From Culturomica massiliensis (GTDB taxonomy: Bacteria > Bacteroidota > Bacteroidia > Bacteroidales > Marinifilaceae), in the NCBI RefSeq assembly GCF_900091655.1, contig NZ_LT594621.1, positions 1,674,001-1,738,000 of the forward strand: a DNA stretch of 64,000 nucleotides, given 5' to 3'. A model generated the notes under the pieces. It was not told where the DNA came from. It ran no database searches and worked only from the letters and a program-made list of their open reading frames with translations. Both the position numbers and the translations under genes were made by a program. Position 1 is the first letter of the stretch; each line of letters opens with the position of its first letter. Of the stretch, positions 8,391 to 17,332 are shown in pieces.

Positions 8391-9185
8391 TCATTTTTTC
8401 ACGTAAGCCTCTGCTTTTTCTTTCATCCGGGCCGAACGTTTGACACTATCCGGATGACTCGAGAACATTTTCTGGAACATAGACGATTTTTGCCCGTCCG
8501 ATAACCGACTGAGTTTATCCAAAGCATTGGCCATTCCATAAGGATTAAAACCATGTTTCACACAAAATTCAAACCCATAATCATCTGCTTCCAATTCTTG
8601 TTTTTGTGAAAACTGTGCACCTGACAAGGCTTCTGCAATATCTCCCAACTGAGAATCCGTCAATTTCTCCAACATCCCTCCGGCAGCCCCGGCAGCGTTC
8701 TTTGCTGCAGAAGCAAGATATGCATTTTTCATGGCATCTTTACTATCGGTATGCACGACATGACCTATTTCATGGCCCACAATCGCCATCAATTCATCAT
8801 CGTTCATCATATCCATCAAAGCTGAAAATACCCGGATACTGCCATCACCACACGCAAAAGCATTAATATCGACCACTTCATAAACTTTATAATTCAGCTT
8901 CAGCCCTTCGACATCTCCCACGTTTTGCATCAGTGAATCCAAACGTCTGGAATAAGCAGACTCAGGAGCTGAAACCGGATTATGTTCGTCCATCCATTTC
9001 ACCGATTCCCGGCACAAAGCAGCCACATCTTCATCCGACAAAGTAATTGCCGATGCCACATTCGAAGCAGCATTCAATACTTTTTTTGTATTGATCATAC
9101 GATTTCCGATCTTTATTTGCGCTTGTCCTACAGACATTATTCCAGCCACAACCAAAACAAGTAATATCCATTTTTTCATTTTCAT
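8391..9185 (-). CDS. Secreted M48-family metallopeptidase
   Basis: A 264-residue exported zinc protease. The signal peptide (MKMKKWILLVLVVAGIM...GQAQ) lacks a lipobox, so it should be periplasmic. The zinc site HEIGH lies at about residues 138-142, followed by HVVHTDSKDA. The third ligand is probably the Glu of QELEADDYGFEFC about 60 residues later, as in the M48 LoiP/YcaL/BepA group. The C-terminus has the FSSHPDSVKRSARM pattern typical of these proteases. Likely role: quality control of periplasmic or outer-membrane proteins. The start at 9185 is preferred because the -7 box at 9208-9215 would leave almost no leader for the alternative ATG at 9197. Confidence 0.85.
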   Translation of the reverse strand: MKMKKWILLVLVVAGIMSVGQAQIKIGNRMINTKKVLNAASNVASAITLSDEDVAALCRESVKWMDEHNPVSAPESAYSRRLDSLMQNVGDVEGLKLNYKVYEVVDINAFACGDGSIRVFSALMDMMNDDELMAIVGHEIGHVVHTDSKDAMKNAYLASAAKNAAGAAGGMLEKLTDSQLGDIAEALSGAQFSQKQELEADDYGFEFCVKHGFNPYGMANALDKLSRLSDGQKSSMFQKMFSSHPDSVKRSARMKEKAEAYVKK

Positions 9186-9207
9186 TGTATTTTTCATTAA
9201 AACCTCA

Positions 9208-9215
9208 CAAAAATA
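9208..9215 (-). promoter_or_regulatory. -7 element for M48 protease gene
   Basis: Reads TATTTTTG on the minus strand, matching TAnnTTTG. With a start near 9201 the leader to the ATG at 9185 would be about 16 nt. Confidence 0.5.
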
Positions 9216-9437
9216 TAAAATTCTATTTCTCCGGCAATCCAAAAGACAGAACATTGCCGCTACAAAAGAACGCCATTAACTGAAAAATCCTACCTGAAAA
9301 GCCCCGTTTAAACCAGTATAAATTTTTCTTCCGATCCGAAAAATAGACGACAATCGGAAACAAACCTGATTTAAGCCTCGTTCTTTAAACCAGTAAAAGT
9401 TTTCAGAGTGAAACTTAATAAATTGACAGGAAATAAC

Positions 9438-10769
9438 ATGAAATCCGAACGAATTCACCGGCTAAACAAAGCTCCGATCAAGCAAGGTCTGTATATATTG
9501 TATCTAATGCAGACCTCCCAACGGCTTCATTGTAATCTGGCCTTATGTCAAGCCGCACATCTAGCAAACGAAACCGGTTTACCCTTGCTTATCGTGTTTC
9601 ATCTGAAACCGGACTATCCGGAAGCCAACTACCGTCATTTCAGATTTATGGTAGACGGCCTTCTCCAATGTGCGACTGATGCCATCGGATTCGGTATCGG
9701 ATTCGAATTATCTGACCTGCCGGAAGAACAGCTATACTCACATTATCTCAATCAGGCAGCAGCCATTATCTGTGACCAGGGTTACCTTTATCCGCAACAA
9801 AAATGGCAGACCGATATAGCTGCAAATGTTTCCTGTCTGATGGAAACAGTAGAAGACAATCTCATCATACCTATCGCTTCGGCTTCCAACAAGGCTGAAT
9901 GGAGTGCACGGACAATTCGTCCCAAACTGATGAAAAAAATATCTTATTTTGCAGGTGATGCCGAAACCAAGTTACCGCCATTGAAATACCCTTTTCGGAA
10001 CAATGCCAGCCACAACAATGAAACAGCCGAACGTTTTCTCGAAACAACACGAAAAAACAAATATCTTGCACCGGCCGATCTTTCCAGCGGAGAAAGAACA
10101 GCACAGAAAATACTGAACGATTTCATTGAGAATAAACTAACGGATTATAGTCAAAATCGTAAAGATCCGTCATTAGCCGGATCTTCCCGTTTAAGCCCTT
10201 ACCTGCACTTCGGACAGATTTCTCCTTTACAAATATTACAAAAAATCAATACTTTACCTTATGCCGGTGCTTTCATAGAAGAATTACTCATACGCCGGGA
10301 GCTGGCTCACAATTTTGTTTATTTTACGCCTCATTATGACGATTATACCATCCTTCCGGCCTGGAGCCGTAAAACACTGAAAGAACACCGGTCCGATCTC
10401 CGGCCACAACTCTATTCACCGAAAGAACTCGAAAATGCAACTACAACTGATTCTTATTGGAATGCAGCAATGTACGAAATGCAAAAAACCGGATTCATGG
10501 AAAACACCATGCGTATGTATTGGGGAAAGAAAATCATAGAATGGAGCCGTTCCCCAGAAGAAGCCTATACCACAATTATAACCCTCAACAACCGTTATTT
10601 TCTAGACGGACGGGACGCCAACAGCTATGCAGGAGTAGGTTGGTGTTTCGGTCTGCACGATCGTCCGTGGCCCTCAAAACCCATTTTCGGTACAGTACGA
10701 AGTATGACTGCCCAAGGATTGGCACGCAAATACGATATGAATACTTATTGCAAAAAATTTTTACTTTAA
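9438..10769 (+). CDS. phrB: Class II deoxyribodipyrimidine photolyase
   Basis: A 443-residue flavoprotein that uses blue light to split cyclobutane pyrimidine dimers. The Rossmann-like photolyase N-terminal domain spans about 15-170. The C-terminal FAD-binding domain holds the class II hallmarks: MRMYWGKKIIEWS, then LNNRYFLDGRDANSYAGVGW and CFGLHDRPWPSKPIFG. The length fits class II enzymes. The ATG at 9438 is preferred over 9408 because the alignment with the family begins just after it (RIHRLNKAPI). The gene stands alone and is convergent with the split oxidoreductase. A light-dependent enzyme in a gut anaerobe is not rare in Bacteroidales. Confidence 0.93.
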   Translation: MKSERIHRLNKAPIKQGLYILYLMQTSQRLHCNLALCQAAHLANETGLPLLIVFHLKPDYPEANYRHFRFMVDGLLQCATDAIGFGIGFELSDLPEEQLYSHYLNQAAAIICDQGYLYPQQKWQTDIAANVSCLMETVEDNLIIPIASASNKAEWSARTIRPKLMKKISYFAGDAETKLPPLKYPFRNNASHNNETAERFLETTRKNKYLAPADLSSGERTAQKILNDFIENKLTDYSQNRKDPSLAGSSRLSPYLHFGQISPLQILQKINTLPYAGAFIEELLIRRELAHNFVYFTPHYDDYTILPAWSRKTLKEHRSDLRPQLYSPKELENATTTDSYWNAAMYEMQKTGFMENTMRMYWGKKIIEWSRSPEEAYTTIITLNNRYFLDGRDANSYAGVGWCFGLHDRPWPSKPIFGTVRSMTAQGLARKYDMNTYCKKFLL

Positions 10770-10818
10770 CCGATTAAAATATTACGATCGTAAATAGCCG
10801 CCGGCTTGCAGAACAATT

Positions 10819-12133
10819 TCAACCAATCGTTTCATCTACCAGGTAAACAATTGACTCGTAAGGTTGTTTGATATGATCCTGCATGACGATTTCACAAGTA
10901 CGTGCCAGCGAATAGCAACCGTCAAACTGTTGATCAGAAATTTCATACCGTTCATCCTGGGTCGCCGATTCGGATAGTTCCGGAAAAATAAATCCCCGGT
11001 CGCCGGAAGCCCCGCAACACCCCCAATTATCAGGCAATATCACTTCCCGGGCACATTTCCGCGCAATATCGAGCATAACGGGAGTCAGATTCATGATCTG
11101 ACAGGAACAGGTCGGGTGTAATAAAACCCTGTTCTTCGGCTTGATTTCCTTTATTTTAGGTAAAATAATCTCATTCAACCATTGTGTAATATCTATAATT
11201 TTCAATTGCTTATATTTCTCCTGATTTTCAGGTGTGAGGATATTTCCTCCGGTTTCGGACAACAGCGTATGCGTACACGATGTCGTATCACAAAATATGG
11301 GAATACGTCCTCTTTCAGACCAATCATAAAAACAGGCAACGGTACGGTTGGCCGTAATCTTCTGTCCTTCAACATTTCCCTTGTGTTCCCAAATCTGTGA
11401 GCAGCAAAGTCCATGCGCTTCAGCAGGCAGGCTTACACGTACTCCCGCTTTACCGGCGATTCTCAATATGACTGTCATCAAATCGTCTTTATGTAAAGCT
11501 GAAGCACCGAAAATACGGGTCACACAAGCCGGAAAATAAATATAATCGGGATCAGTCTCTTCCCGGTAATGTAATTTGCGGGGCATCGGGAAATGAGCCG
11601 ACCAATGGGGCATCTGACGGAACATTCTGTGCAGAAAGTCTGTCGCCCAAATTAAAGGATAAGGCGAAACAACACGTTCTGTTCCGACAGCCAATTTCAG
11701 CATGGCCCGCAGATCGGTTTCCACTGCATCGAAATGTCCGGCGGCATAATGCAGGATATCCGATGCTGTTTTCGTTGCCTTTTTACTCCGGATAGCATCG
11801 GTTACAACAGCCGTACTGATCCCCATAGGGCAAGGCATCTGACACATGCCGTCTGCCGCACAGGTCTGTTCTCCGATATAATCATATTCCTTTTCCAACT
11901 GCGGATTGCCTGTCCGGGCAATAATCCGCCTGGCCTGTAAACGCTGACGGGGTGTTAACGTGACATAGCGGGACGGACAAACATGCTCACAAAATCCACA
12001 TTCGATACAGGTATCTGCTTTTTTGTAGTGTAAATCTTCAGAAAAAAGCGTCATCTCTTTTACCGACTGCAAATGAGCATCAGGATCGGAATTCAGAATC
12101 ACCCCTTTATTCAATATTCCCTGTGGATCGGCC
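10819..12133 (-). pseudogene. FAD/Fe-S oxidoreductase (D-lactate dehydrogenase-like), 3' half cut by IS
   Basis: The C-terminal half of the oxidoreductase whose N-terminal half lies at 13608-15094. It holds a ferredoxin-like pair of [4Fe-4S] motifs (CIECGFCEHVCP and CAADGMCQMPCP) and two cysteine-rich CCG domains (GLCCSQIWEHKG; DNWGCCGASGDRGF), as in FAD- and Fe-S-containing D-2-hydroxyacid dehydrogenases. The frame can be read from an ATG at 12204 inside the IS, which would add about 24 IS-derived residues before WADPQGILNKG. No outward -7 box was found in the IS end. Removing the IS and one target repeat joins the halves in frame as RLADPQGILNKGV, 930 residues in all. The insertion probably inactivates the full enzyme. 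Confidence 0.85.
12125..12133. repeat. 9-bp target-site duplication, left copy
   Basis: GGATCGGCC directly abuts the left end of the IS. An identical copy lies at 13608-13616 beside the right end. The split gene is restored in frame when one copy and the IS are removed. Confidence 0.9.
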
Positions 12134-12261
12134 CAGTCATGTTCGGAAGAACAGTCCCTCCAATTTTGGAAATCAAAAAAAACATACCAGTTATTAACAA
12201 TCATGTATTATTTTGTTAGTAACTAATTGTTTTATAATGTATTGACTTGTATTTAAATATC

Positions 12262-12269
12262 TATATTTG
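12262..12269 (+). promoter_or_regulatory. -7 element for transposase
   Basis: TATATTTG matches TAnnTTTG 20 bp upstream of the transposase ATG. A TTG at 12242-12244 could serve as the upstream box. Confidence 0.5.
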
Positions 12270-12289
12270 TTTTCATAAACAATAGATAT

Positions 12290-13519
12290 ATGTCAACCAT
12301 CTTTAATCAGAAAATTGATTTGATTCAGCTATTGCGTCAGATTCCTGATGAACATATCCTAAAAATAGCCACTAAAAGTAAAGTTGATCATTATGCCAAA
12401 GTATTGAATGGCCGTTTGATGTTTTATTTGCTTTTATCAGGAATCCTTCGTACAGATAAATTGAGCCAGCGTGGTCTGGCTGATTCCTTTTCCTCTCCTC
12501 TTTTTCGTACTTTATTTAATTTTAAAGGTAAACCAACGATATCCCATAGTTCCATATCCGATCGTCTGTCCACCATGAATACTGATTTCTTCCGGGAGTG
12601 CTACGAAACGATCTATCATATTTTCAGTTCTTTATACAGTACGAAAGAGATCGAAAACTTATGTCTTCAGCGTGTGGACAGTACTCTTGTAAGTGAAGCC
12701 TGCAATCACCTCAAACAGGGAATGCCGTGCGGCAATCTTTACGGGAAAAAGAAAATGATGAAATATACCATCAATTTTGACGGAATGTTTGCTTCTTTTG
12801 CAACGACTCATTCGGGTGATAGTGAAGCCAGCGAATCCCATGTACTTCCTGAGAATGTGCTCAGCCATTTTCAAAAGATAAAGGATCACTCTTCTGTTTA
12901 TATCCTTGACCGCGGTCAGAATTCTGCCGAAGCATTCAGGACAATGAAAAGTCAGGATGGACTCCTTTTTGTAGGCAGACTGACCGATAAACGGAAAATG
13001 CTGGTGGTGGAGGACCTGAAAAAGGGAAATGATGTTTTCACAGACGGAGACCTTCTTGAAGACAAATTGGTTAAACTTTATAAACGGGAAGAAAAACTCA
13101 ATAAAGAAGGAAGAAAAGTAGTAACAACCAGACTCGTTGATGAAACTTTCCGGGTAGTGCGTTTTAAACCTCAGGGTAAAGGCGAAATTTTACTCATAAC
13201 TAACTGTCTGGAACTTACAGCTCAGACTATTACTCAGATATACCGTCGACGGTGGGATATTGAAGTCTTTTTTCGTTTTATCAAACAGGAACTGAATTTC
13301 AGCCATTTTCTCTCCATGAATGAAAACGGAATACAGATTGTGATGTATATGACCCTGATTACGGCTATGCTGGTGATGATTTATAAACGGGAAAATAATA
13401 TCGGATATACCACGGCTGTCAGAAGAATGGGCATTGAACTCGAAAATCTGATTATGGCCATTATCGTTATTGAAAGCGGGGGAGATCTGAATAAAACGCA
13501 ACTCAGACCTCCTGTCTGA
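12290..13519 (+). CDS. IS4-family DDE transposase
   Basis: A 409-residue transposase. An N-terminal helical DNA-binding region (about 1-110) precedes the RNase H-like catalytic core. The first Asp is D130 in QRVDSTLV, the second D207 in YILDRGQNS, and the Glu is E325 in the IS4 signature Y-(2)-R-(3)-E-(6)-K, seen as YRRRWDIEVFFRFIK. The beta-strand insertion between the second Asp and the Glu is present, as usual in this family. The frame is intact with a normal stop, so the enzyme should be active. It catalyses cut-and-paste movement of the surrounding element. Confidence 0.95.
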   Translation: MSTIFNQKIDLIQLLRQIPDEHILKIATKSKVDHYAKVLNGRLMFYLLLSGILRTDKLSQRGLADSFSSPLFRTLFNFKGKPTISHSSISDRLSTMNTDFFRECYETIYHIFSSLYSTKEIENLCLQRVDSTLVSEACNHLKQGMPCGNLYGKKKMMKYTINFDGMFASFATTHSGDSEASESHVLPENVLSHFQKIKDHSSVYILDRGQNSAEAFRTMKSQDGLLFVGRLTDKRKMLVVEDLKKGNDVFTDGDLLEDKLVKLYKREEKLNKEGRKVVTTRLVDETFRVVRFKPQGKGEILLITNCLELTAQTITQIYRRRWDIEVFFRFIKQELNFSHFLSMNENGIQIVMYMTLITAMLVMIYKRENNIGYTTAVRRMGIELENLIMAIIVIESGGDLNKTQLRPPV

Positions 13520-13607
13520 AAATTTAGGAGCACTTGAGAAGACCAGAAAAAAAGAATATATGGAAAAAGACAACCATGGACAATATTTTTTCTTCCGAAC
13601 ATGACTG

Positions 13608-13616
13608 GGATCGGCC
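13608..13616. repeat. 9-bp target-site duplication, right copy
   Basis: GGATCGGCC, identical to 12125-12133, directly abutting the right inverted repeat of the IS. Confidence 0.9.
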
Positions 13617-15094
13617 AAACGTTTTATCTCCTGCATCATCCTGTAAATTTCAGTCCCCCATTCCCGTTCGACAAAAGGTGCAACGGCGCGTCCCGTACCA
13701 TGTTCTCCTTTCAGCGATCCGTCAAGGGAAAGTACCAGGGTCACCATCCCCTCCATAAAACGGGAAAAATTATTGATTTCGTCCACCGTTTTCATTCCGG
13801 AAGTCACCAAAGGATGTACATTCCCATCCCGGGCATGGCCGAAAACAGAGCCTTCATACCCATGTTTATGAAACAGTTCCTGTAATCCTCCGACCAAAGC
13901 ATCCAATTTCCCGACCGGAGCCGCAACATCTTCAAGTATGACAGAATCTCCCGGTATACGGGCACCGGCAACGCACGGAAAAATTCCATCGCGCACTTTC
14001 CATAGCTTCTCACGTTCATTTACCGTACGGGTAAACTCCTCCAGGTTCACAAGGCCATCCAATTTTTTCAATTGAGGTCCGAGATACTTTATCATATCCT
14101 GCATCTCCTCTGAAGATCGGGCCCCATAATCGATCAGCATGGCCGTCGTTCCTCCGGGCAGTTCCGGACGGTCGCCCAAACTACTCAATGCCGCATAATC
14201 CATCATTTCGACCGACAATGCCCCGCTTTCTCCCAAAAAAGCGGCCGCAGCAGCCGCCTTTGTTGCATCTTTAAAATAAAGCATGGCTGAACTGTAAACA
14301 GGCAGCAAAGGCAGGGTATTTAATTCTGCCGATACGATAAACCCAAGCGTACCTTCTCCCCCGATCAGCAGATGAGCAAAAATATCCGCCGGATGATCGA
14401 AATCGACAAAAGCATTCATGCTGTATCCGGTCACATTCTTAATTTTATATTTTTCTATAATCCGGTTACGTATCCCGTCGTTACCCAATATCTGTGAACG
14501 AATCTGTAACAATCCTTTACACAATTGTTCTTCTTCCTGTTCAAAACGCCGTCGGTCGGCTGTGAGACGGCTATTATAACAATGTCCGTTAGCCAGCATA
14601 AATTCGATAGAACTCAATGTATGGTAAGCATTGTACCGGGTTCCGGTTTGCATGCCACTGCTATTGTTAGAAAGAATACCCCCCATCATGGCTGCAATAG
14701 CCGAAGCAGGGTCAGGTCCGATCTTAGTTTGATATTTCTTTAAAATCGTATTCACCTGATGAGCTGTAAGCCCCGGTTCAAACCATATTTTACGGCCGTT
14801 GTCACGCACCTCGCTTTTTTTCCAGGCTGTACGCAATTCGCAGATGATGCCGGTATTCACGCTCTGTCCCGACAGCGAGGTACCTCCGGTGCGGAAGGTA
14901 ACGCCTGTCCCTGTTTCTGAAGCAATAGCCAATAACCGCTGCACTTGTTGCAATGTATCGGGACGTACAATAACTTCGGGTTTGATATTAAAATAAGAAC
15001 CGTCCCGGGAATAAATTTCCCGGTAAAGTCCGGAAGACAATATCTGGTGAGAATCAAATACAGCAGTCAATTTGTGTAAAAGCCGTTTGTCCAT
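13608..15094 (-). pseudogene. FAD/Fe-S oxidoreductase (D-lactate dehydrogenase-like), 5' half cut by IS
   Basis: The first 495 codons of the split gene. Residues about 38-215 form an FAD-binding type 4 (PCMH) domain: VRPDTLQQVQRLLAIA, then TFRTGGTSLSGQ and GGILSNNSSGMQTG. Residues about 260-490 form the FAD-oxidase C domain (GSVFGHARDGNVHPL; LKGEHGTGRAVAPF). After the junction the frame runs on through the IS in antisense and stops at 13190, so about 138 foreign residues replace the Fe-S half. The parent enzyme oxidises D-lactate or a related 2-hydroxyacid and passes electrons through Fe-S centres; the exact substrate is not shown. The upstream DoxX-like gene ends 6 bp before this start, so they form an operon. 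Confidence 0.88.
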
Positions 15095-15100
15095 ATCCTT

Positions 15101-15472
15101 CTATATATTTTTACGTCTATACCACATTTTTCCGTGTACAGCCACCTGAAGCGAACCACCGATCAAAGCAAAAACAGAAGCCATCGAAAGCCACGAACTT
15201 ACTCCGTTAAAATCCGGTAATATCACAAAAAATAATATGAAAAACAGCAATACAGATGCCAACACTCCACTCAAACGAGTCAGAATATCGGTAAAAAAAC
15301 TCAAGGCCACCGCCCACCAACAGATTCCGATCAAAATGACCCAAACAGCCGGACGCCCCACGCCTTGCGGCACCAGAGCGGCATCAGCAGTTGTATAAGC
15401 AAAATGCAGATAGCCGTAAACAATATATGCCAATCCCAGCATGATCCGGCCAAAAGTAAAGACAGGTTTCAT
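15101..15472 (-). CDS. DoxX-like small membrane protein
   Basis: A 123-residue protein with four predicted transmembrane helices (about 7-25, 42-60, 65-85, 95-112) and little soluble sequence. The pattern FTFGRIMLGLAYIVYGYLHF at the N-terminus and repeated Gly/aromatic helices resemble the DoxX/DoxD superfamily of inner-membrane proteins, some of which join quinone-linked oxidoreductases. It lies 6 bp upstream of the FAD/Fe-S dehydrogenase gene on the same strand, so a membrane anchor or quinone-side partner of that dehydrogenase is a reasonable inference. With the dehydrogenase split by an IS, its function may be orphaned. Confidence 0.6.
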   Translation of the reverse strand: MKPVFTFGRIMLGLAYIVYGYLHFAYTTADAALVPQGVGRPAVWVILIGICWWAVALSFFTDILTRLSGVLASVLLFFILFFVILPDFNGVSSWLSMASVFALIGGSLQVAVHGKMWYRRKNI

Positions 15473-15604
15473 CGATATAAGTTTTAGTACCTACCGGTTA
15501 AACAGGTTCCTATATCGATTTGTTACGAGAAAAAGTAATAATTTCCGGCAAAACTATATTTTAATAACATGAAATTAATATACGAATCATTCAAAACAAA
15601 ATAT

Positions 15605-15635
15605 ACAAGGCTTCCGGAACAATCGGAAACCTTGT
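15605..15635 (-). terminator. Terminator-like hairpin after unknown membrane protein gene
   Basis: ACAAGG (15605-15610) pairs with CCTTGT (15630-15635), with an inner TTCCG/CGGAA stem and a small bulge. The minus-strand tail is TATTTTGTTTTG. It lies about 40 bp past the stop at 15676. Confidence 0.6.
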
Positions 15636-15675
15636 ATTTACCCGTATAAAAAAGTTATAATGAATCTGCCGTTTT

Positions 15676-16446
15676 TTATTTGCTCAGCCGGCTTATAATA
15701 TCCTCCAGCCGTTTGTCTAATTTCTGCAATTCCTCCTGATAGGATTCCGAATCTTCATCTAGTATCTTGGCGATTAACGTATACATATCAATACGAACCT
15801 GACAATAACTACGCAGTAATTCATTATATTCTGTAAATTCCGAAGGTATACCTTCCAGAGTATCCATCGCTTTAAGCAGTTCTATATTTTCTTTCCATTT
15901 GGGAATACCGGTCGTTTCTATAAATTCGACTGCCTTTTCCGCCGGTTTCTCTTCCAGAATGTTATAAAGGGACAACGCCACTTCCTCGTTACGGGCAAAC
16001 TGTTTTATCTTCGCATCATACTCTGTAGAATTCCAATTATCTTCCCCCAGATAAATTCCGCCGAGCAACACGGCCAGAATAACAACGCAAGAAACAAGAC
16101 CGATCCCGGCAGCCCGCCAATTGGAATAAAATAAACCGTCTTTCGCCTTATGAGCTCTTAACTCTCTTCCATGCACCTTTTCCACTATCATACAAATAAT
16201 AGCAGTGTATATTGCCGGAATCAACGCATTCGGTATTTTATCAAGCACCGGCTCGGGTATCATAAAAATACAACCGAAAAGCAAAACGGTCGTGATAATT
16301 CCCAATATCAGTGCATTGAATCCCCATCGCTCCTGTCCCAATACGATACAATTTTTACGGATCAGCAGAGCAGCGGCAAAAGGTCCGCCAAAAAAAGTAG
16401 CTAAGGCTATCGCAGCCTGTGAATAAAGTTTGTGACTCGTTTCCAT
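15676..16446 (-). CDS. Membrane protein of unknown function
   Basis: A 256-residue protein. The ATG at 16446 is chosen because the family-like opening HKLYSQAAIALATFFGGPFA starts there; the upstream extension looks like leader DNA. Three or four transmembrane helices occupy the first 140 residues (about 8-30, 45-65, 72-92, 122-142). The C-terminal 110 residues are soluble, helical and charged, with a coiled-coil-like end (YQEELQKLDKRLEDIISRL). Similar proteins with the N-terminal FFGGP(L/F)A motif occur in Bacteroidetes without a known role. It is a single-gene unit with its own terminator-like hairpin. Confidence 0.6.
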   Translation of the reverse strand: METSHKLYSQAAIALATFFGGPFAAALLIRKNCIVLGQERWGFNALILGIITTVLLFGCIFMIPEPVLDKIPNALIPAIYTAIICMIVEKVHGRELRAHKAKDGLFYSNWRAAGIGLVSCVVILAVLLGGIYLGEDNWNSTEYDAKIKQFARNEEVALSLYNILEEKPAEKAVEFIETTGIPKWKENIELLKAMDTLEGIPSEFTEYNELLRSYCQVRIDMYTLIAKILDEDSESYQEELQKLDKRLEDIISRLSK

Positions 16447-16837
16447 ACAATAAATAAAAACAAACGCTAAAACAGCATTTACAATTCGTGACAAAAGTAA
16501 AAAATAAATAACCGATCCTATCGATACACTCCATTTTGTTTTTTAAAACACCCGAATAAAAATCCAGTTCTTTTAAATCCGCATTTTAAGAGTTCTCGTT
16601 CTGAAAATGAGGAATTGTTCCCCGGAAAAAAGATAAATTTCCTCATCTTTCTACATAATTTTTGTAAATGGAACTAAAATAGGGTTATTAAACACACATT
16701 ATATCACTAATATACAATCACTTATTACTTTACTATTTTAAAAAAAATTCTTTGGCATACATTTTTCATTATTCATTTACGAGTACGATAAAAAATAAGT
16801 ATTCAAATATCATTATTAACATTAAAATCAAAATGCC
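16447..16837. other. 391-bp intergenic region
   Basis: AT-rich DNA between divergent genes. It should hold the promoters of the membrane protein gene and the PepSY-like gene. A near-match -7 (TAATTTTTG, one base too long) lies at 16656-16664. No exact TAnnTTTG, no hairpin and no small coding frame with convincing composition was seen. Confidence 0.4.
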
Positions 16838-17230
16838 ATGAAAAATTTAGTGAAAAGCGCGTTCGTAGCAATGACAGTATGTGTATTTGCAATCCCGGCA
16901 TCCGCCGAAAATTACGTAGTAGTTCCGATAAGTGCACAGGATACTGTCGTAAAAAAAGACACTGTCGTGAAAGAAGATACTTCTATATTGCTGGCCCAGG
17001 AAAAAGTTACTTACACGAAGATCGAAGTAGCCCAGGTTCCGGAAAACGTGACAACGGCTGTTAAAGCGAAATATGAAGGCTATACGATCGAAGAAGCCAG
17101 TAAAGGTTCCGACAAGAGCTACAAACTGGTCATCAAAAAAGAAGATACGAAATTAACCGTATATTTCAATGAAGCCGGAGAGTTTGTAAAGGAAGAAACT
17201 CCGACTACCGGAATGACGACACTGATTTGA
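16838..17230 (+). CDS. Small secreted PepSY-like protein
   Basis: A 130-residue periplasmic protein. The signal peptide runs to IPASA (cleavage near residue 23). A short Val/Lys/Asp repeat follows (DTVVKKDTVVKED), then a single compact domain (about 52-125) with the pattern VPENVTTAVKAKYEGYTI ... YKLVIKKEDTKLTVYFNEAG. This is the alpha/beta layout of the PepSY-like (DUF2874-type) domains common in Bacteroidetes secreted proteins. Such domains are thought to bind or inhibit other periplasmic proteins, but no function is shown here. It is monocistronic, with a terminator-like inverted repeat downstream. Confidence 0.6.
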   Translation: MKNLVKSAFVAMTVCVFAIPASAENYVVVPISAQDTVVKKDTVVKEDTSILLAQEKVTYTKIEVAQVPENVTTAVKAKYEGYTIEEASKGSDKSYKLVIKKEDTKLTVYFNEAGEFVKEETPTTGMTTLI

Positions 17231-17240
17231 CCGGAAAATC

Positions 17241-17332
17241 TGAGTTTAAGTATACCTATAAACTGTGTTAAAAGTAATTATTTACAATTAGCACAGTTTA
17301 TTTTATAATAAAATCACGCATATTTAAACTCA
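17241..17332. terminator. Nested inverted repeats between convergent genes
   Basis: An outer pair (TGAGTTTAA near 17241 with TTAAACTCA near 17324-17332) encloses an inner pair AAACTGTG (17260-17267) with CACAGTTT (17292-17299), followed by TTATTTTAT. It probably ends transcription of the PepSY-like gene. The outer right arm touches the 3' end of fumC, so it could act on both strands. Confidence 0.6.

Larger units (their letters stand above)
12134..13607 (+). mobile_element. Complete IS4-family insertion sequence, 1474 bp
   Basis: The ends are perfect 18-bp inverted repeats (12134-12151 and 13590-13607), beginning CAGTCATGTTCGGAAGAA. They are flanked by 9-bp direct repeats, a size typical of several IS4-family members. 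One transposase gene fills most of the element. The element sits in the FAD/Fe-S oxidoreductase gene in the opposite orientation to it. Intact ends, an intact transposase and a perfect target duplication all point to a recent insertion that may still be mobile. I cannot name the IS. Confidence 0.93.

Noticed and set aside
10782..10793. Palindrome TTACGATCGTAA between convergent genes
   Set aside because: It has no loop or T-run for a terminator and lies downstream of both genes, so no role could be supported.
13190..13607. C-terminal extension of the 5' half frame through the IS
   Set aside because: This part of the frame is antisense to the transposase and arises only from the insertion; it is not native protein.
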